The translations under genes were made by a program, and so were the position numbers. 8,925 nucleotides of DNA from DASUVJ01 sp036378995 (lineage in GTDB: Bacteria; Patescibacteriota; Saccharimonadia; Saccharimonadales; Saccharimonadaceae): the NCBI GenBank assembly GCA_036378995.1, contig DASUVJ010000023.1, positions 1 to 8,925 of the forward strand. Direction: 5' to 3'. Positions 1 through 5,649 of the stretch are shown here, in pieces (the stretch's first letter is position 1; every line of letters starts with the position of its first letter). The notes below the pieces were generated by a model, which was given only the letters and a program-made list of their open reading frames with translations, was not told where the DNA came from and ran no database searches.

Positions 1-237
1 GGTGACGGCGAACGCTTTTTGGCGATGAGCCAGACGGCGCGCGATAATTTTACCGACGAACAAAAGGCTATTTTAAGCAAGGATAAAACACTTTTGCCAT
101 TTGATATCACTACTATCGAGACTGTTGGTGGCGGCAGCGTGCGCTGTATGCTGGGAGAGATTTTCTTACCTCGCAAATACGTTGTGTCTCCTCGACACGA
201 TAACGAAGTCATGGCGGAGCCAGCGGTACTTGCTTAA
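1..237 (+). CDS. Guanidino-group-modifying enzyme, arginine deiminase/CtlX-like (C-terminal fragment)
   Basis: The left edge cuts this gene; 78 C-terminal residues remain, in frame from base 1 to a TAA at 235-237. The fragment starts GDGERFLAMSQTA and carries GGGSVRCMLGEIF at residues 43-55. In the arginine deiminase/amidinotransferase superfamily a Gly-rich stretch followed by Cys near the C-terminus holds the nucleophile that attacks the guanidinium carbon; here that would be Cys49 of the fragment. The GGGxxRCM spelling with LGEIFLP after it is closest to the arginine deiminase-related (CtlX-type) branch. The substrate (arginine, citrulline or another guanidino/ureido compound) cannot be decided because the His and Asp/Glu residues of the active site lie outside the window. 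About 20 residues follow the conserved IFLP strand, ending AEPAVLA. The stop lies 1 nt from the convergent padR-like stop, with no terminator hairpin between them. The superfamily is fairly sure, the subfamily less so. Confidence 0.75.
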   Translation, partial: GDGERFLAMSQTARDNFTDEQKAILSKDKTLLPFDITTIETVGGGSVRCMLGEIFLPRKYVVSPRHDNEVMAEPAVLA

Positions 238-238
238 A

Positions 239-787
239 CTACTCCCCTTTAAATCGATATAAGCCGGCCTCAAGGTGTGCAATGAACGACTTAGTCCATG
301 CGGCCGTTATATCGAATATGGCTGTCCAGGAGTCAATGATTTCCGGATGTTTATCAGGGCTTGAGGGCTCATCCTCGCGTGGGAGCGAGCGCATAAAAGT
401 GCGCGTCTCTTCGTATTGGGCAAGGCGTTGCTTGGCAAGATCAAGAACTTCTTGCCGCGTTAAAAGATGCATCCATGCCAAACCGGCGGTAAACTCTTCT
501 TGGTCATATGATACGAATGCCTGTCTAATTAACCGCTGCAATTCCTCGCGCCCTTTTGGGTTAATGCAGTAGCTTAGCGCAGCCGGTCCGCCGCTATCTG
601 TTTTAAGGCCTGCTGTGTCGATATAGTTGTTCTTCTCAAGATACGATAAGGCGTGGTAAATAGATCCTGGTTTTATATTTGTCCAGGTCTCCGCTCGCCA
701 GTCGTTAATACTGCGGTATATTTTATATCCATGAATTGTTTCGGTGGAATCTAAAATTCCAAGCACCATTAATCGTACAGATGACAT
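239..787 (-). CDS. PadR-family transcriptional regulator
   Basis: A 182-residue cytoplasmic DNA-binding regulator when started at the ATG at 787-785. An in-frame ATG at 811 would add MNLCYSHI, but the PadR core begins at SSVRLMVLGIL and a TATAGT -10 box lies 6 nt before the internal ATG, so the shorter form is preferred. The winged helix fills residues 1-80: VRLMVLGIL, then HGYKIYRSI (19-27), then the recognition-helix signature IKPGSIYHALSYLEKNNYI (38-56), and a wing ending in SYCINPKGREEL. Residues 85-178 are helical, with long heptad-like stretches (EEFTAGLAWMHLLTRQEVLDLAKQ and the tail ITAAWTKSFIAHLEAGL) that resemble the C-terminal dimerisation helices of the longer (Vir_act_alpha_C) PadR subtype. 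It is divergent from the NTF2-like gene at 884 and is probably that gene's repressor as well as its own, through the repeats between them. The inducing ligand is unknown. Confidence 0.9.
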   Translation of the reverse strand: MSSVRLMVLGILDSTETIHGYKIYRSINDWRAETWTNIKPGSIYHALSYLEKNNYIDTAGLKTDSGGPAALSYCINPKGREELQRLIRQAFVSYDQEEFTAGLAWMHLLTRQEVLDLAKQRLAQYEETRTFMRSLPREDEPSSPDKHPEIIDSWTAIFDITAAWTKSFIAHLEAGLYRFKGE

Positions 788-793
788 GATGTG

Positions 794-799
794 ACTATA
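794..799 (-). promoter_or_regulatory. Extended -10 box of the padR-like gene, leaderless arrangement
   Basis: On the minus strand TATAGT is preceded by TGT, giving an extended -10 (TGN-TATAGT). Exactly six bases (CACATC) separate it from the ATG at 787, so transcription should start at or within a base or two of the start codon. No Shine-Dalgarno sequence is visible upstream of the ATG. No convincing -35 box is seen at the usual distance. Confidence 0.55.
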
Positions 800-815
800 A
801 CATAGATTCAAAACT

Positions 816-838
816 ATTAAAACTTGACTAGTTTTAAT
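816..838. promoter_or_regulatory. Perfect 9-bp inverted repeat, putative PadR operator
   Basis: ATTAAAACT (816-824) and AGTTTTAAT (830-838) are exact reverse complements around a 5-bp centre, TGACT. The dyad overlaps the first 21-bp direct repeat and the TTGACT -35 hexamer of the rightward gene. A dimeric winged-helix protein would be expected to bind such a dyad. The second direct repeat keeps only the left arm, so it could be a weaker half-site. Confidence 0.6.
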
Positions 839-852
839 TACTGTGCTACGCT
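824..852 (+). promoter_or_regulatory. Promoter of the NTF2-like gene
   Basis: A TTGACT hexamer (824-829) matches the -35 consensus at five positions. After 17 bp comes TACGCT (847-852), a weak -10 (three matches) helped by an upstream TG at 844-845. Transcription would start near 858-860. AGGGGG (873-878), 5 nt before the ATG at 884, is the ribosome binding site, so this mRNA, unlike that of the neighbouring regulator, has a leader. Confidence 0.5.
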
Positions 853-883
853 CAAACTATTAAAACTTTACTAGGGGGATCAT

Positions 884-1333
884 ATGACCGAACAAACGCA
901 TCTATCAAGCACGTTTTTTGTACCAAATACTTCGGATATCGAAAGTTTAATGGCATGGTTTAAAAACTACGATGCCTTAGCGGCGAACAATAATGTAGAC
1001 GCCATGATCAAGGAGGCGCACCTCCCTATTACTGTTATTACTGATGATTCCAATGGTGAATGCGTGACGCAGCAATGGGACGAGTCGGCATTTCGTGCCT
1101 CGATCGAGGGCAATACCAGTAACCCGAACACAAAGATTAAAAACGACCGACGACCTTTTTTCTTGAGCCGAAACCTTGCAGTGGTTATCACTGAAGCAAC
1201 AGTGACAAACGGTGAGGACGTTCAATATATGCGTTACGTCGACGTCCTGGTTAAAAGTAACGGCGAATGGAAGTTTAAGTCTATGATGCAGGCCGGTTGG
1301 GGTGACATGTTAAAGGAGTACTTCGGGGCGTAG
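884..1333 (+). CDS. NTF2-like/SnoaL-like small protein
   Basis: A 149-residue soluble protein with no signal peptide or membrane segment. The pattern fits the NTF2-like cone fold: an N-terminal helix pair (IESLMAWFKNYDALAANNNVDAMI, in two pieces from residue 19 to 42), a short strand with LPITVITDD (47-55), then strands near LSRNLAVVITEATV (94-107), QYMRYVDVLVKSN (114-126) and GEWKFKSMMQAGW (127-139). The closing strand with a WKF and a second aromatic is typical of SnoaL-like and ketosteroid-isomerase-like proteins. Such proteins are enzymes or small-ligand binders, and no catalytic residue can be assigned here. It is preceded by a good ribosome binding site and transcribed away from a PadR-type regulator, so it is probably induced when that regulator binds its ligand. 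PadR with an NTF2-like protein suggests handling of a small, perhaps aromatic or toxic, compound; that is inference. Confidence 0.6.
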   Translation: MTEQTHLSSTFFVPNTSDIESLMAWFKNYDALAANNNVDAMIKEAHLPITVITDDSNGECVTQQWDESAFRASIEGNTSNPNTKIKNDRRPFFLSRNLAVVITEATVTNGEDVQYMRYVDVLVKSNGEWKFKSMMQAGWGDMLKEYFGA

Positions 1334-1356
1334 ATGCTGCTCTAGCCTGGTGGTCC

Positions 1357-2454
1357 TTAAGCGTCCGCTGGAGGATGGGCGGTAGATTCTATAAAGTCGC
1401 GCAGAATAGGCACAAACTGTAAAAAGCTCTTTCGGCTGATCCACTCTTCGCCTGTGTGGTGACCGCCGCCTTCGCAGCAAGATAAAATGCAGTTAATTCC
1501 GACATCGTAAAAAGGTGGCGCGTCACTCCCTCCGTACGACGTAATGGGCTGTGGCCTTTTGCCTGTAACGTGCTCTACGCTCTCTAAGTACTGAGCGACG
1601 AGCGGGTGCTTTAGGTCGGTAGTAACGGCGGAACACAATGTATCTTCGCTAAATGTAAGATCATATAGTTCGCACAAATCCTTGATCACCTTTTGCTGTT
1701 TTTTAAGGGTATCGGGGCTCATGTATCTGATCTCGACCGATGCCATCATCTCGTCCGGCAAGATATTGTAGGCTTGGCCGCCGTGTATCTTGCCAATGTT
1801 GAGCGTGTCTGTTTGGGCGTTATGCTCGGCAAAGCGTAGCTTTAACTCGTTAAGTGCCTGGAGGAGCTTGAAAGAGGCGCTCTCCCCTTCCCATGGTCGA
1901 GAGGCATGCGCGGATTTACCTTTTGCAACAAGATCAAACCGCCAAAACCCTTTAGCGAGCGTCTCGATATCCCAACCGGGCGCAGTGGAATCCGGCATAA
2001 TGCAAACACCTGGCCGGAGGCCATTTGCAACAAGTTGCGTAGCGGCTTTGCTGCCGATTTCTTCATCTGTTGTAATAAGGATCCCAAAGTCGTATTCGGA
2101 TAGCGACTCGCTAAGGTCGCTTACAAGCTGCATATAGCCGGCAATAGCAAACTTCATGTCGTAAACGCCGCGGCCAATGAACTTATCGCCTTTTTTCTTT
2201 AGCTTAAACATCTCCTCGTTTGCGATGACGACATCGCTGTGCGCTACGAGCAGCACGGTCGGAGTGAGCATATTTGTTGACCGGGTTGATGCCAGGAGCG
2301 TGCCGTGGTCGTCATAAACTTCACGTTTAGTATACATGCCGTTTGCCTCTAGGTGCGCCTGAATGCGATCGAGTGCCAGATCATTAGCGATCGGATCCTC
2401 GCTTAAGGTCGGCATAGCAACAAGCCGAGTAAGATGCTTTTCAGCTTCCGTCAT
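1357..2454 (-). CDS. M20-family metallohydrolase (peptidase/deacylase, ArgE/DapE-like)
   Basis: A 365-residue cytoplasmic di-zinc amide hydrolase of the M20 family, close to the usual length. Metal and catalytic residues are visible: AHSDVV (His72 ligand, Asp74), GRGVYDMK (Asp99, bridging ligand), TTDEEIGS (Glu131 general base, Glu132 ligand), MPDST (Asp155 ligand) and GGGHHTGEEW (His332 or His333, last ligand). Residues about 165-280 form the lid/dimerisation domain, starting GFWRFDLVAKGKSAHASRPW with the conserved His183. The family removes acyl or amino-acid groups from N-acyl amino acids and short peptides; the exact substrate is not readable. No arginine or lysine biosynthesis gene is nearby, so a dipeptidase or scavenging role is as likely as ArgE or DapE. 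It has its own -10 box 6 nt before the ATG. The ATG at 2454 gives a normal family N-terminus (LTRLVAMPTLSED). Convergent with the NTF2-like gene, 23 nt between stops. Confidence 0.9.
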   Translation of the reverse strand: MTEAEKHLTRLVAMPTLSEDPIANDLALDRIQAHLEANGMYTKREVYDDHGTLLASTRSTNMLTPTVLLVAHSDVVIANEEMFKLKKKGDKFIGRGVYDMKFAIAGYMQLVSDLSESLSEYDFGILITTDEEIGSKAATQLVANGLRPGVCIMPDSTAPGWDIETLAKGFWRFDLVAKGKSAHASRPWEGESASFKLLQALNELKLRFAEHNAQTDTLNIGKIHGGQAYNILPDEMMASVEIRYMSPDTLKKQQKVIKDLCELYDLTFSEDTLCSAVTTDLKHPLVAQYLESVEHVTGKRPQPITSYGGSDAPPFYDVGINCILSCCEGGGHHTGEEWISRKSFLQFVPILRDFIESTAHPPADA

Positions 2455-2460
2455 TGGTTT

Positions 2461-2466
2461 ATTATA
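2461..2466 (-). promoter_or_regulatory. Extended -10 box of the M20 hydrolase gene, leaderless arrangement
   Basis: A perfect TATAAT preceded by TGT (extended -10) is followed by six bases (AAACCA) and then the ATG at 2454. The predicted transcription start coincides with the A of the start codon. There is no Shine-Dalgarno sequence. A weak -35 (TTTATA, 2485-2490) sits 18 bp upstream. Confidence 0.65.
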
Positions 2467-2490
2467 ACAATTATTGCAGGTAGATATAAA

Positions 2491-3033
2491 CTAGGAGTTT
2501 CTTAGGAATGAGTCCAGTTTATAGAATAATTCGTCTGCACGCGTTGATTTTTGCGGTTGGACTGGCATATGTTCAAGTAGTTCCCTTACTTCTTTCGGAG
2601 CGGATGAGACGGCACGCGTGAGCAGTTCGTCTGCTTTTGCAGGATCGTGACTTTCTGTCTCTACTGCGAGTGCAGAATAAACGATAGGTCCGAGAATATG
2701 ACGCGCCTGACGAATGCCTTGGACGCCTGTCTGTAAATCTGTGTGGGTGTAGGCGACAGCTGCGGTGAGCATAGCGGCTTGCGCTGCGTACTTTGAGGGC
2801 TCGTCTGTATCCCTGCCAGCTTTCATCGCCGCAAATGCGACCATACGAAGATTCTTGTCGCGTTTCTTGCCTTCACCAAATTCCCGTGCGGCTTCGATGG
2901 TCTCGCGCAGTCGAGCATCTTGAGGGTGTTGCTTTTCAAATACGGCAAGTGCTTCTTCTGCAAATGCGATTGCCCATAATGCGATTGGACGAAGCAAGGC
3001 TTGTTCTTCGGTAGAGTTTCCTAATGTATTCAT
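2491..3033 (-). CDS. Imm5-like helical protein
   Basis: A 180-residue, almost all-helical soluble protein rich in Ala and Glu. The segment LRPIALWAIAFAEEALAVFE followed by QHPQDARLRETIEAAREFGEG (residues 14-55) has the pattern LALWA-x-CAE...FE..(Y/H)P.D.R.R.AIEA.R.(W/F) that I associate with proteins annotated as 'putative immunity protein' (Imm5-like domain). It continues with an Ala-rich helix (MVAFAAMKAG, 64-73) and AAVAYTHTDLQTGVQGIRQA (91-110), also typical. The C-terminal 60 residues (ADELLTRAVSSAPKEVRELLEHM and on) look helical and less conserved. In polymorphic-toxin systems Imm5 proteins neutralise a partner toxin, but many family members are solitary housekeeping-like proteins, and no toxin gene lies beside this one. 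The immunity role is therefore not claimed. It is transcribed in the same direction as the M20 gene 36 nt away, but each appears to have its own promoter. Confidence 0.6.
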   Translation of the reverse strand: MNTLGNSTEEQALLRPIALWAIAFAEEALAVFEKQHPQDARLRETIEAAREFGEGKKRDKNLRMVAFAAMKAGRDTDEPSKYAAQAAMLTAAVAYTHTDLQTGVQGIRQARHILGPIVYSALAVETESHDPAKADELLTRAVSSAPKEVRELLEHMPVQPQKSTRADELFYKLDSFLRNS

Positions 3034-3039
3034 CTCTTT

Positions 3040-3061
3040 ATTCTACAGATTTTTCATTATA
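3040..3061 (-). promoter_or_regulatory. Two overlapping -10 candidates for the Imm5-like gene
   Basis: TAGAAT (3040-3045) lies exactly six bases before the ATG at 3033, the same spacing as in three other minus-strand genes here. A better consensus, TATAAT (3056-3061), lies 11 nt further upstream; it would give a leader of about 16 nt in which AAAGAG directly abuts the ATG as a poor ribosome binding site. Sequence alone does not decide between the leaderless and short-leader forms. The -35 regions are weak for both. Confidence 0.45.
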
Positions 3062-3102
3062 CTTTTTGTCTATTTTGTAACAGCTTTTGTCATCGCTTGA
3101 AA

Positions 3103-3624
3103 CTAGTCTGATAAGGCGTAAAGATAGCCTTCGCTACCGTCGTATCCGTCCTCGGTGACGATCTCCATCATAAAAGATCCATCTATCGCATCGTGCATTT
3201 GCCGCACGACTTCAGTCACCTCCTCCGCCGTTTTCACCAAGTTGTATTTTTTCTGAGCGCTGTTAAATAAAATCGCGTCATTCAAGGTGAAGTTTTCGTC
3301 GTCTTTAACGAGCACCATGAGCGTACTGTGCGCAATAATATTTCTCAGCTTTATGTATTTTCGCATCAGTTTTTCCGACAGCAACTTAGCGTCTTCTGGT
3401 CGTTCGCGCTTAATCACTTTATTTATCAGCTCGCGTTTTTGATCCAGCCCGATCTTGCCTTCTTGCATCAAATCTTGGAGAAAGTTGTCGTATTTCTGGC
3501 TGCTGGACTCGCCTAAATAGTAATGAGTAATGGCAGTATTGATCATCATTTCTACTTCCGTTAGGCTGGCAAGCGATTTACCGAGAAGTAGCTGACTCTC
3601 AGTTTTTAACTGGTCAAAATTCAT
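3103..3624 (-). CDS. Helical protein with a HEPN-like RNxxxH motif
   Basis: A 173-residue soluble protein, mostly helical to residue 100. Helices are visible at 2-36 (ending EVEMMINTAITHYYL), 43-53 (QKYDNFLQDLM), 59-72 (GLDQKRELINKVIK) and 78-99. The last ends LMRKYIKLRNIIAHS, with Arg94-Asn95-x3-His99. R-x4-6-H with Asn after Arg is the catalytic signature of HEPN domains, metal-independent RNases found in toxins, abortive-infection proteins and some CRISPR effectors. The order here (helix bundle, then KLRNIIAH late in the domain, then a short beta tail) fits a HEPN fold. Residues 100-173 are more polar and include TEEVTEVVRQMHDAIDG-like helix sequence (132-149). The family is not recognised by name, and some HEPN-like proteins with this motif are not nucleases. 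It is divergent from the 64-residue gene at 3707, and a -10 box lies 6 nt before its ATG. Confidence 0.5.
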   Translation of the reverse strand: MNFDQLKTESQLLLGKSLASLTEVEMMINTAITHYYLGESSSQKYDNFLQDLMQEGKIGLDQKRELINKVIKRERPEDAKLLSEKLMRKYIKLRNIIAHSTLMVLVKDDENFTLNDAILFNSAQKKYNLVKTAEEVTEVVRQMHDAIDGSFMMEIVTEDGYDGSEGYLYALSD

Positions 3625-3630
3625 AAAGAT

Positions 3631-3636
3631 ATTGTA
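3631..3636 (-). promoter_or_regulatory. -10 box of the HEPN-like gene, leaderless arrangement
   Basis: TACAAT (five of six consensus positions) is followed by six bases (ATCTTT) and then the ATG at 3624. No Shine-Dalgarno sequence is present. No good -35 box is visible. The 82-bp region to the divergent gene at 3707 must hold both promoters. Confidence 0.5.
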
Positions 3637-3706
3637 CTACTTTTTTTATGGCTGAGCATACGGTACGGTAATATAACCTTTTATATCATGATTTACGGAG
3701 CTTTGT

Positions 3707-3901
3707 ATGTTTGATATTAGCGATGAAAAATATGAGGAACTCCGGCTAATTTTGGAGAAACAAAATGGACGAACGTACACGTTTGAAGATGCAAAAGAAA
3801 TTGGTGATGGACTTATTGATTTTTACGCGCTGCTTAAACAACTTGAAGAGGGAGAGAGGAATGTAGACGCAACCGAACAAGGCCATAAAAGGCAATGCTA
3901 G
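3707..3901 (+). CDS. Small hypothetical protein, 64 aa
   Basis: A short acidic, helical protein: a first helix (ISDEKYEELRLILEKQNG, residues 4-21), the phrase RTYTFEDAKEIGDGLIDFYALL (22-43) and a charged tail ending GHKRQC. The layout 'D/E-x-x-x-x-L-x-x-IL-E-x-x-x-G-x-x-(Y/F)-(T/S)-x-E-(D/E)-A-x-x-(I/V)-G' resembles a group of small uncharacterised proteins that I have the impression recurs in Patescibacteria; no function is known to me. GGAG (3697-3700), 6 nt before the ATG, is a plausible ribosome binding site, and TATCAT (3684-3689) a possible -10. The TAG stop is 1 nt from the stop of the PLD-like gene coming the other way. Acidic composition, divergent orientation and closeness to the HEPN-like gene leave open a partner role, but toxin-antitoxin pairs are normally co-directional. 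Confidence 0.65.
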   Translation: MFDISDEKYEELRLILEKQNGRTYTFEDAKEIGDGLIDFYALLKQLEEGERNVDATEQGHKRQC

Positions 3902-3902
3902 G

Positions 3903-4664
3903 TCAGGCGTTTTTCTTAATGTTCTTGTAGATGTTGGCGAAAAGGGTGGTTAATTTAGCCGACTGCTTGGTGTCGAGACGGACCACTATCGCGGGTGCAT
4001 TGACGGTCGCATCCTTAAGTGATGGACCTATAACAAAACCTATGCCATCAATAACCAGGTAACGGTCGTGAAGCTTTGGGTAGTGCCCGTAATGAAAGTC
4101 GGGGAACTGAACTTTGAATCGTTTTGCTACTTGATGAAAAGTATTTCCACCGTCGTGATTATATATTAAGTCAATACGAACGCCTGCTGGTATAACACCC
4201 AGCAAGGTGTCGAAGATAGTCTCGTTAACATATGAATCGGCAATTAATATATGAGACTTGGCGGAGGAGAGAGCTTGGCGAAGTAAGCTGTCAAAATCGT
4301 GCGCTTTCTTGGCTGAAAATACCAATAGTTCAGTCTTATCCGAAAGCGCCAGACCCTCTTCGGTGTTCATCATTTCTTCAAGGCGAGCTAGGCCGTCATC
4401 GGTGAGCGCAAGCTGGCCAGTCCGAATACGATCCACCCAGCCTTGATCTTCGCTCTCAACGATATATTTAGAATGAAAAACGACCCCAAATAGGGATTTT
4501 GGCCATGCCCGTTTAATGGCGCCAGTTGACACGATTTGGCCTACAATTCCTCGACCAAGAAACGCTACGACAAATAAAACCTTTTCTGCGTGCGTTAACC
4601 GTTCGTCATGAAAGAATTTAACGTACGTCCCGCGCAGTGTGCCTTGCAACTGATCCTTGAGCAT
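3903..4664 (-). CDS. Phospholipase D-like domain protein with N-terminal wHTH-like domain (operon gene 4)
   Basis: A 253-residue protein, last gene of the operon; its ATG overlaps the previous gene's TAA by one base (TAATG). Residues 10-100 form an N-terminal domain with the motif FLGRGIVGQI (35-44) and the ending GQLALTDDGLARLEEMM (83-99), which looks like the wing and last helix of a winged helix. Residues 110-250 look like a phospholipase D fold: LLRQALSSAKSHILIADSYV (127-146), then strand GVRIDLIYNHDGG (161-173) and KLHDRYLVIDGIGFVIGPSLKDA (197-219, in two halves). The last is a modified HKD motif, His199-x-Arg201-x4-Asp206 followed by GPS, with Arg in place of the usual Lys. Only one such motif exists, so an active site would need a dimer, as in single-motif PLD nucleases. 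PLD-fold proteins act as nucleases or phosphodiesterases, or are inactive scaffolds; the Arg leaves activity uncertain. No signal peptide, so cytoplasmic. Confidence 0.7.
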   Translation of the reverse strand: MLKDQLQGTLRGTYVKFFHDERLTHAEKVLFVVAFLGRGIVGQIVSTGAIKRAWPKSLFGVVFHSKYIVESEDQGWVDRIRTGQLALTDDGLARLEEMMNTEEGLALSDKTELLVFSAKKAHDFDSLLRQALSSAKSHILIADSYVNETIFDTLLGVIPAGVRIDLIYNHDGGNTFHQVAKRFKVQFPDFHYGHYPKLHDRYLVIDGIGFVIGPSLKDATVNAPAIVVRLDTKQSAKLTTLFANIYKNIKKNA

Positions 4665-5221
4665 TAGGCCAGTCCCAGCATTGTTTTCGTTTTCTTTACA
4701 CCTTCGCTCGTGAGCTTTAAGACCTTACTACCCTTGCCGCTGCTACTGGTATTTTTGGATACCTGTACAACTAGCGCCGGCTTGGTCTTCGACTTCTTGG
4801 TTAGGTCCCGCACGGCATTACCAATAGTATTTATCTGTTTGCCCGTATCCTTAAGCAGTTTGTTAATCTCAAATGACTTCCAACTTGCCTGCTCATTCGT
4901 GATTTGTAGCCAGTATGCGGCAACCAAGAAGCGCTCAGCGTCAGTGTCCGCGCCGCTAGCATCGAGCATCTCGGCAAATGTGTCGTAAGTTGTGACTTCG
5001 GTGTGCTCTTCGTCGTCGTCGTCGTCGTTGGCCATAGTAACTTCAGCATCAAGCATGGTTGCAGGTGTAGTAGCGACCGAGCCGGCAAGTTTCATTGGCA
5101 CGGCACTCTGCAGGTATTTGTTCGCTGCCCATTGCATAACCCGGTAGCGTTCTTCCTCGGATAGGTCTTTAAGCGCGGCGTTCACCTGCGACATGGCCTG
5201 TAATTCGCGATCTTCTTCCAT
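4664..5221 (-). CDS. Hypothetical protein with helical N-terminus, acidic linker and C-terminal wHTH-like domain (operon gene 3)
   Basis: A 185-residue protein of a family whose sequence pattern I recognise but which has no name I know. Three parts are visible. Residues 6-37 form a helix of the type ALKDLSEEERYRVMQWAANKY. Residues 40-90 are a low-complexity linker with NDDDDDEE (65-72), encoded by five GAC codons in a row. Residues 93-185 form a compact domain: TDAERFLVAAYWLQ (93-106), WKSFEINKLLKDTGKQI (114-130), IGNAVRDLTKKSKTKPALVV (133-152) and a wing, SKVLKLTSEGVKKTKTMLG (165-183). That order of helix, helix, recognition-like helix and hairpin ending LTxxG suggests a winged helix binding DNA or protein. 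It starts 2 nt after the preceding stop, and its own stop overlaps the next start, so translation is coupled. Function unknown. Confidence 0.7.
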   Translation of the reverse strand: MEEDRELQAMSQVNAALKDLSEEERYRVMQWAANKYLQSAVPMKLAGSVATTPATMLDAEVTMANDDDDDEEHTEVTTYDTFAEMLDASGADTDAERFLVAAYWLQITNEQASWKSFEINKLLKDTGKQINTIGNAVRDLTKKSKTKPALVVQVSKNTSSSGKGSKVLKLTSEGVKKTKTMLGLA

Positions 5222-5223
5222 AG

Positions 5224-5640
5224 TTATTTGACCCCTTTGGTGAAGCCTTTTTCGACGACTTCCAGGCCTGTGCCGGTAAGTACCCAGGCCTTCTTGCCGG
5301 CCTTGCTTTGTTCGGCGTCCATCATGTAGCCTTTGGCGATGTTCTTATTTATTACGTCGTTAGGATTTTTGGGCGCAGGAATGCGCGCATCGCGAAAGCC
5401 AACCTTGATGTCCTCGGCGTTAAAGCAGCCATAGCCTTTAATTGTCTCATTGTAGTAAGCGATAGCAAGACCCCGGTCGTTAGCCGTTGTCGGCATCTTC
5501 TGGTTTAAGAACTCACGCAGCGATAGTCGTTTGTTATTGGCAGCGGTAGCCGCGGAGCCTAGTATATCTTGGCCAGTTTCGAGCGCCTGCACGCGGCGTT
5601 CTAGCTCGGCTAGTTTGGTTTGAATCTCGCCGTTAGTCAT
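5224..5640 (-). CDS. Hypothetical protein with short coiled coil and wHTH-like domain (operon gene 2)
   Basis: A 138-residue protein. Residues 3-23 (NGEIQTKLAELERRVQALETG, read from 3) form a short coiled coil with Leu/Val at heptad positions, suggesting it forms an oligomer. A linker follows, then the domain at 38-133: KRLSLREFLNQKMP (37-50), a helix with RGLAIAYYNETIKG (56-69), FNAEDIKVGFRDARI (73-87), PKNPNDVINKNIAKGYMMDA (90-109) and the wing KAWVLTGTGLEVVEKGF (117-133). This resembles a widely distributed hypothetical family that starts (K)LSLREFL and ends AW.LT..G...V. The helix-turn-helix plus hairpin order points to a winged helix. It lies 9 nt after gene 1 and 2 nt before gene 3. There is no strong ribosome binding site before its ATG (GGCGGATAAT precedes it), so it probably depends on coupling. 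Specific role unknown. Confidence 0.7.
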   Translation of the reverse strand: MTNGEIQTKLAELERRVQALETGQDILGSAATAANNKRLSLREFLNQKMPTTANDRGLAIAYYNETIKGYGCFNAEDIKVGFRDARIPAPKNPNDVINKNIAKGYMMDAEQSKAGKKAWVLTGTGLEVVEKGFTKGVK

Positions 5641-5649
5641 ATTATCCGC

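Larger units (their letters stand above)
811..874. repeat. 21-bp direct repeat in the padR/NTF2-like intergenic region (likely operator pair)
   Basis: Two copies lie at 811-831 and 854-874 and differ at a single base (20 of 21 identical), 43 bp apart start to start, which is close to four helical turns. Each begins AAACTATTAAAACTT and ends ACTAG. The first copy overlaps the predicted -35 of the rightward gene; the second covers the region just after its -10 and ends in the ribosome binding site. That placement suits a repressor that blocks both promoters, and the PadR-type protein next door is the obvious candidate. Confidence 0.7.

Noticed and set aside
1334..1356. A bidirectional terminator between the NTF2-like and M20 genes
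   Set aside because: The 23-nt gap has no stable hairpin with a T-run.
2491..3033. An immunity gene of a polymorphic toxin locus
   Set aside because: The Imm5-like similarity concerns a broad helical family and there is no toxin, secretion marker or repeat-rich gene next to it.
3103..3901. A classical toxin-antitoxin pair made of the HEPN-like and 64-residue genes
   Set aside because: The genes are divergent rather than co-transcribed and the small protein has no recognisable DNA-binding or nucleotidyltransferase motif; kept only as an open possibility.
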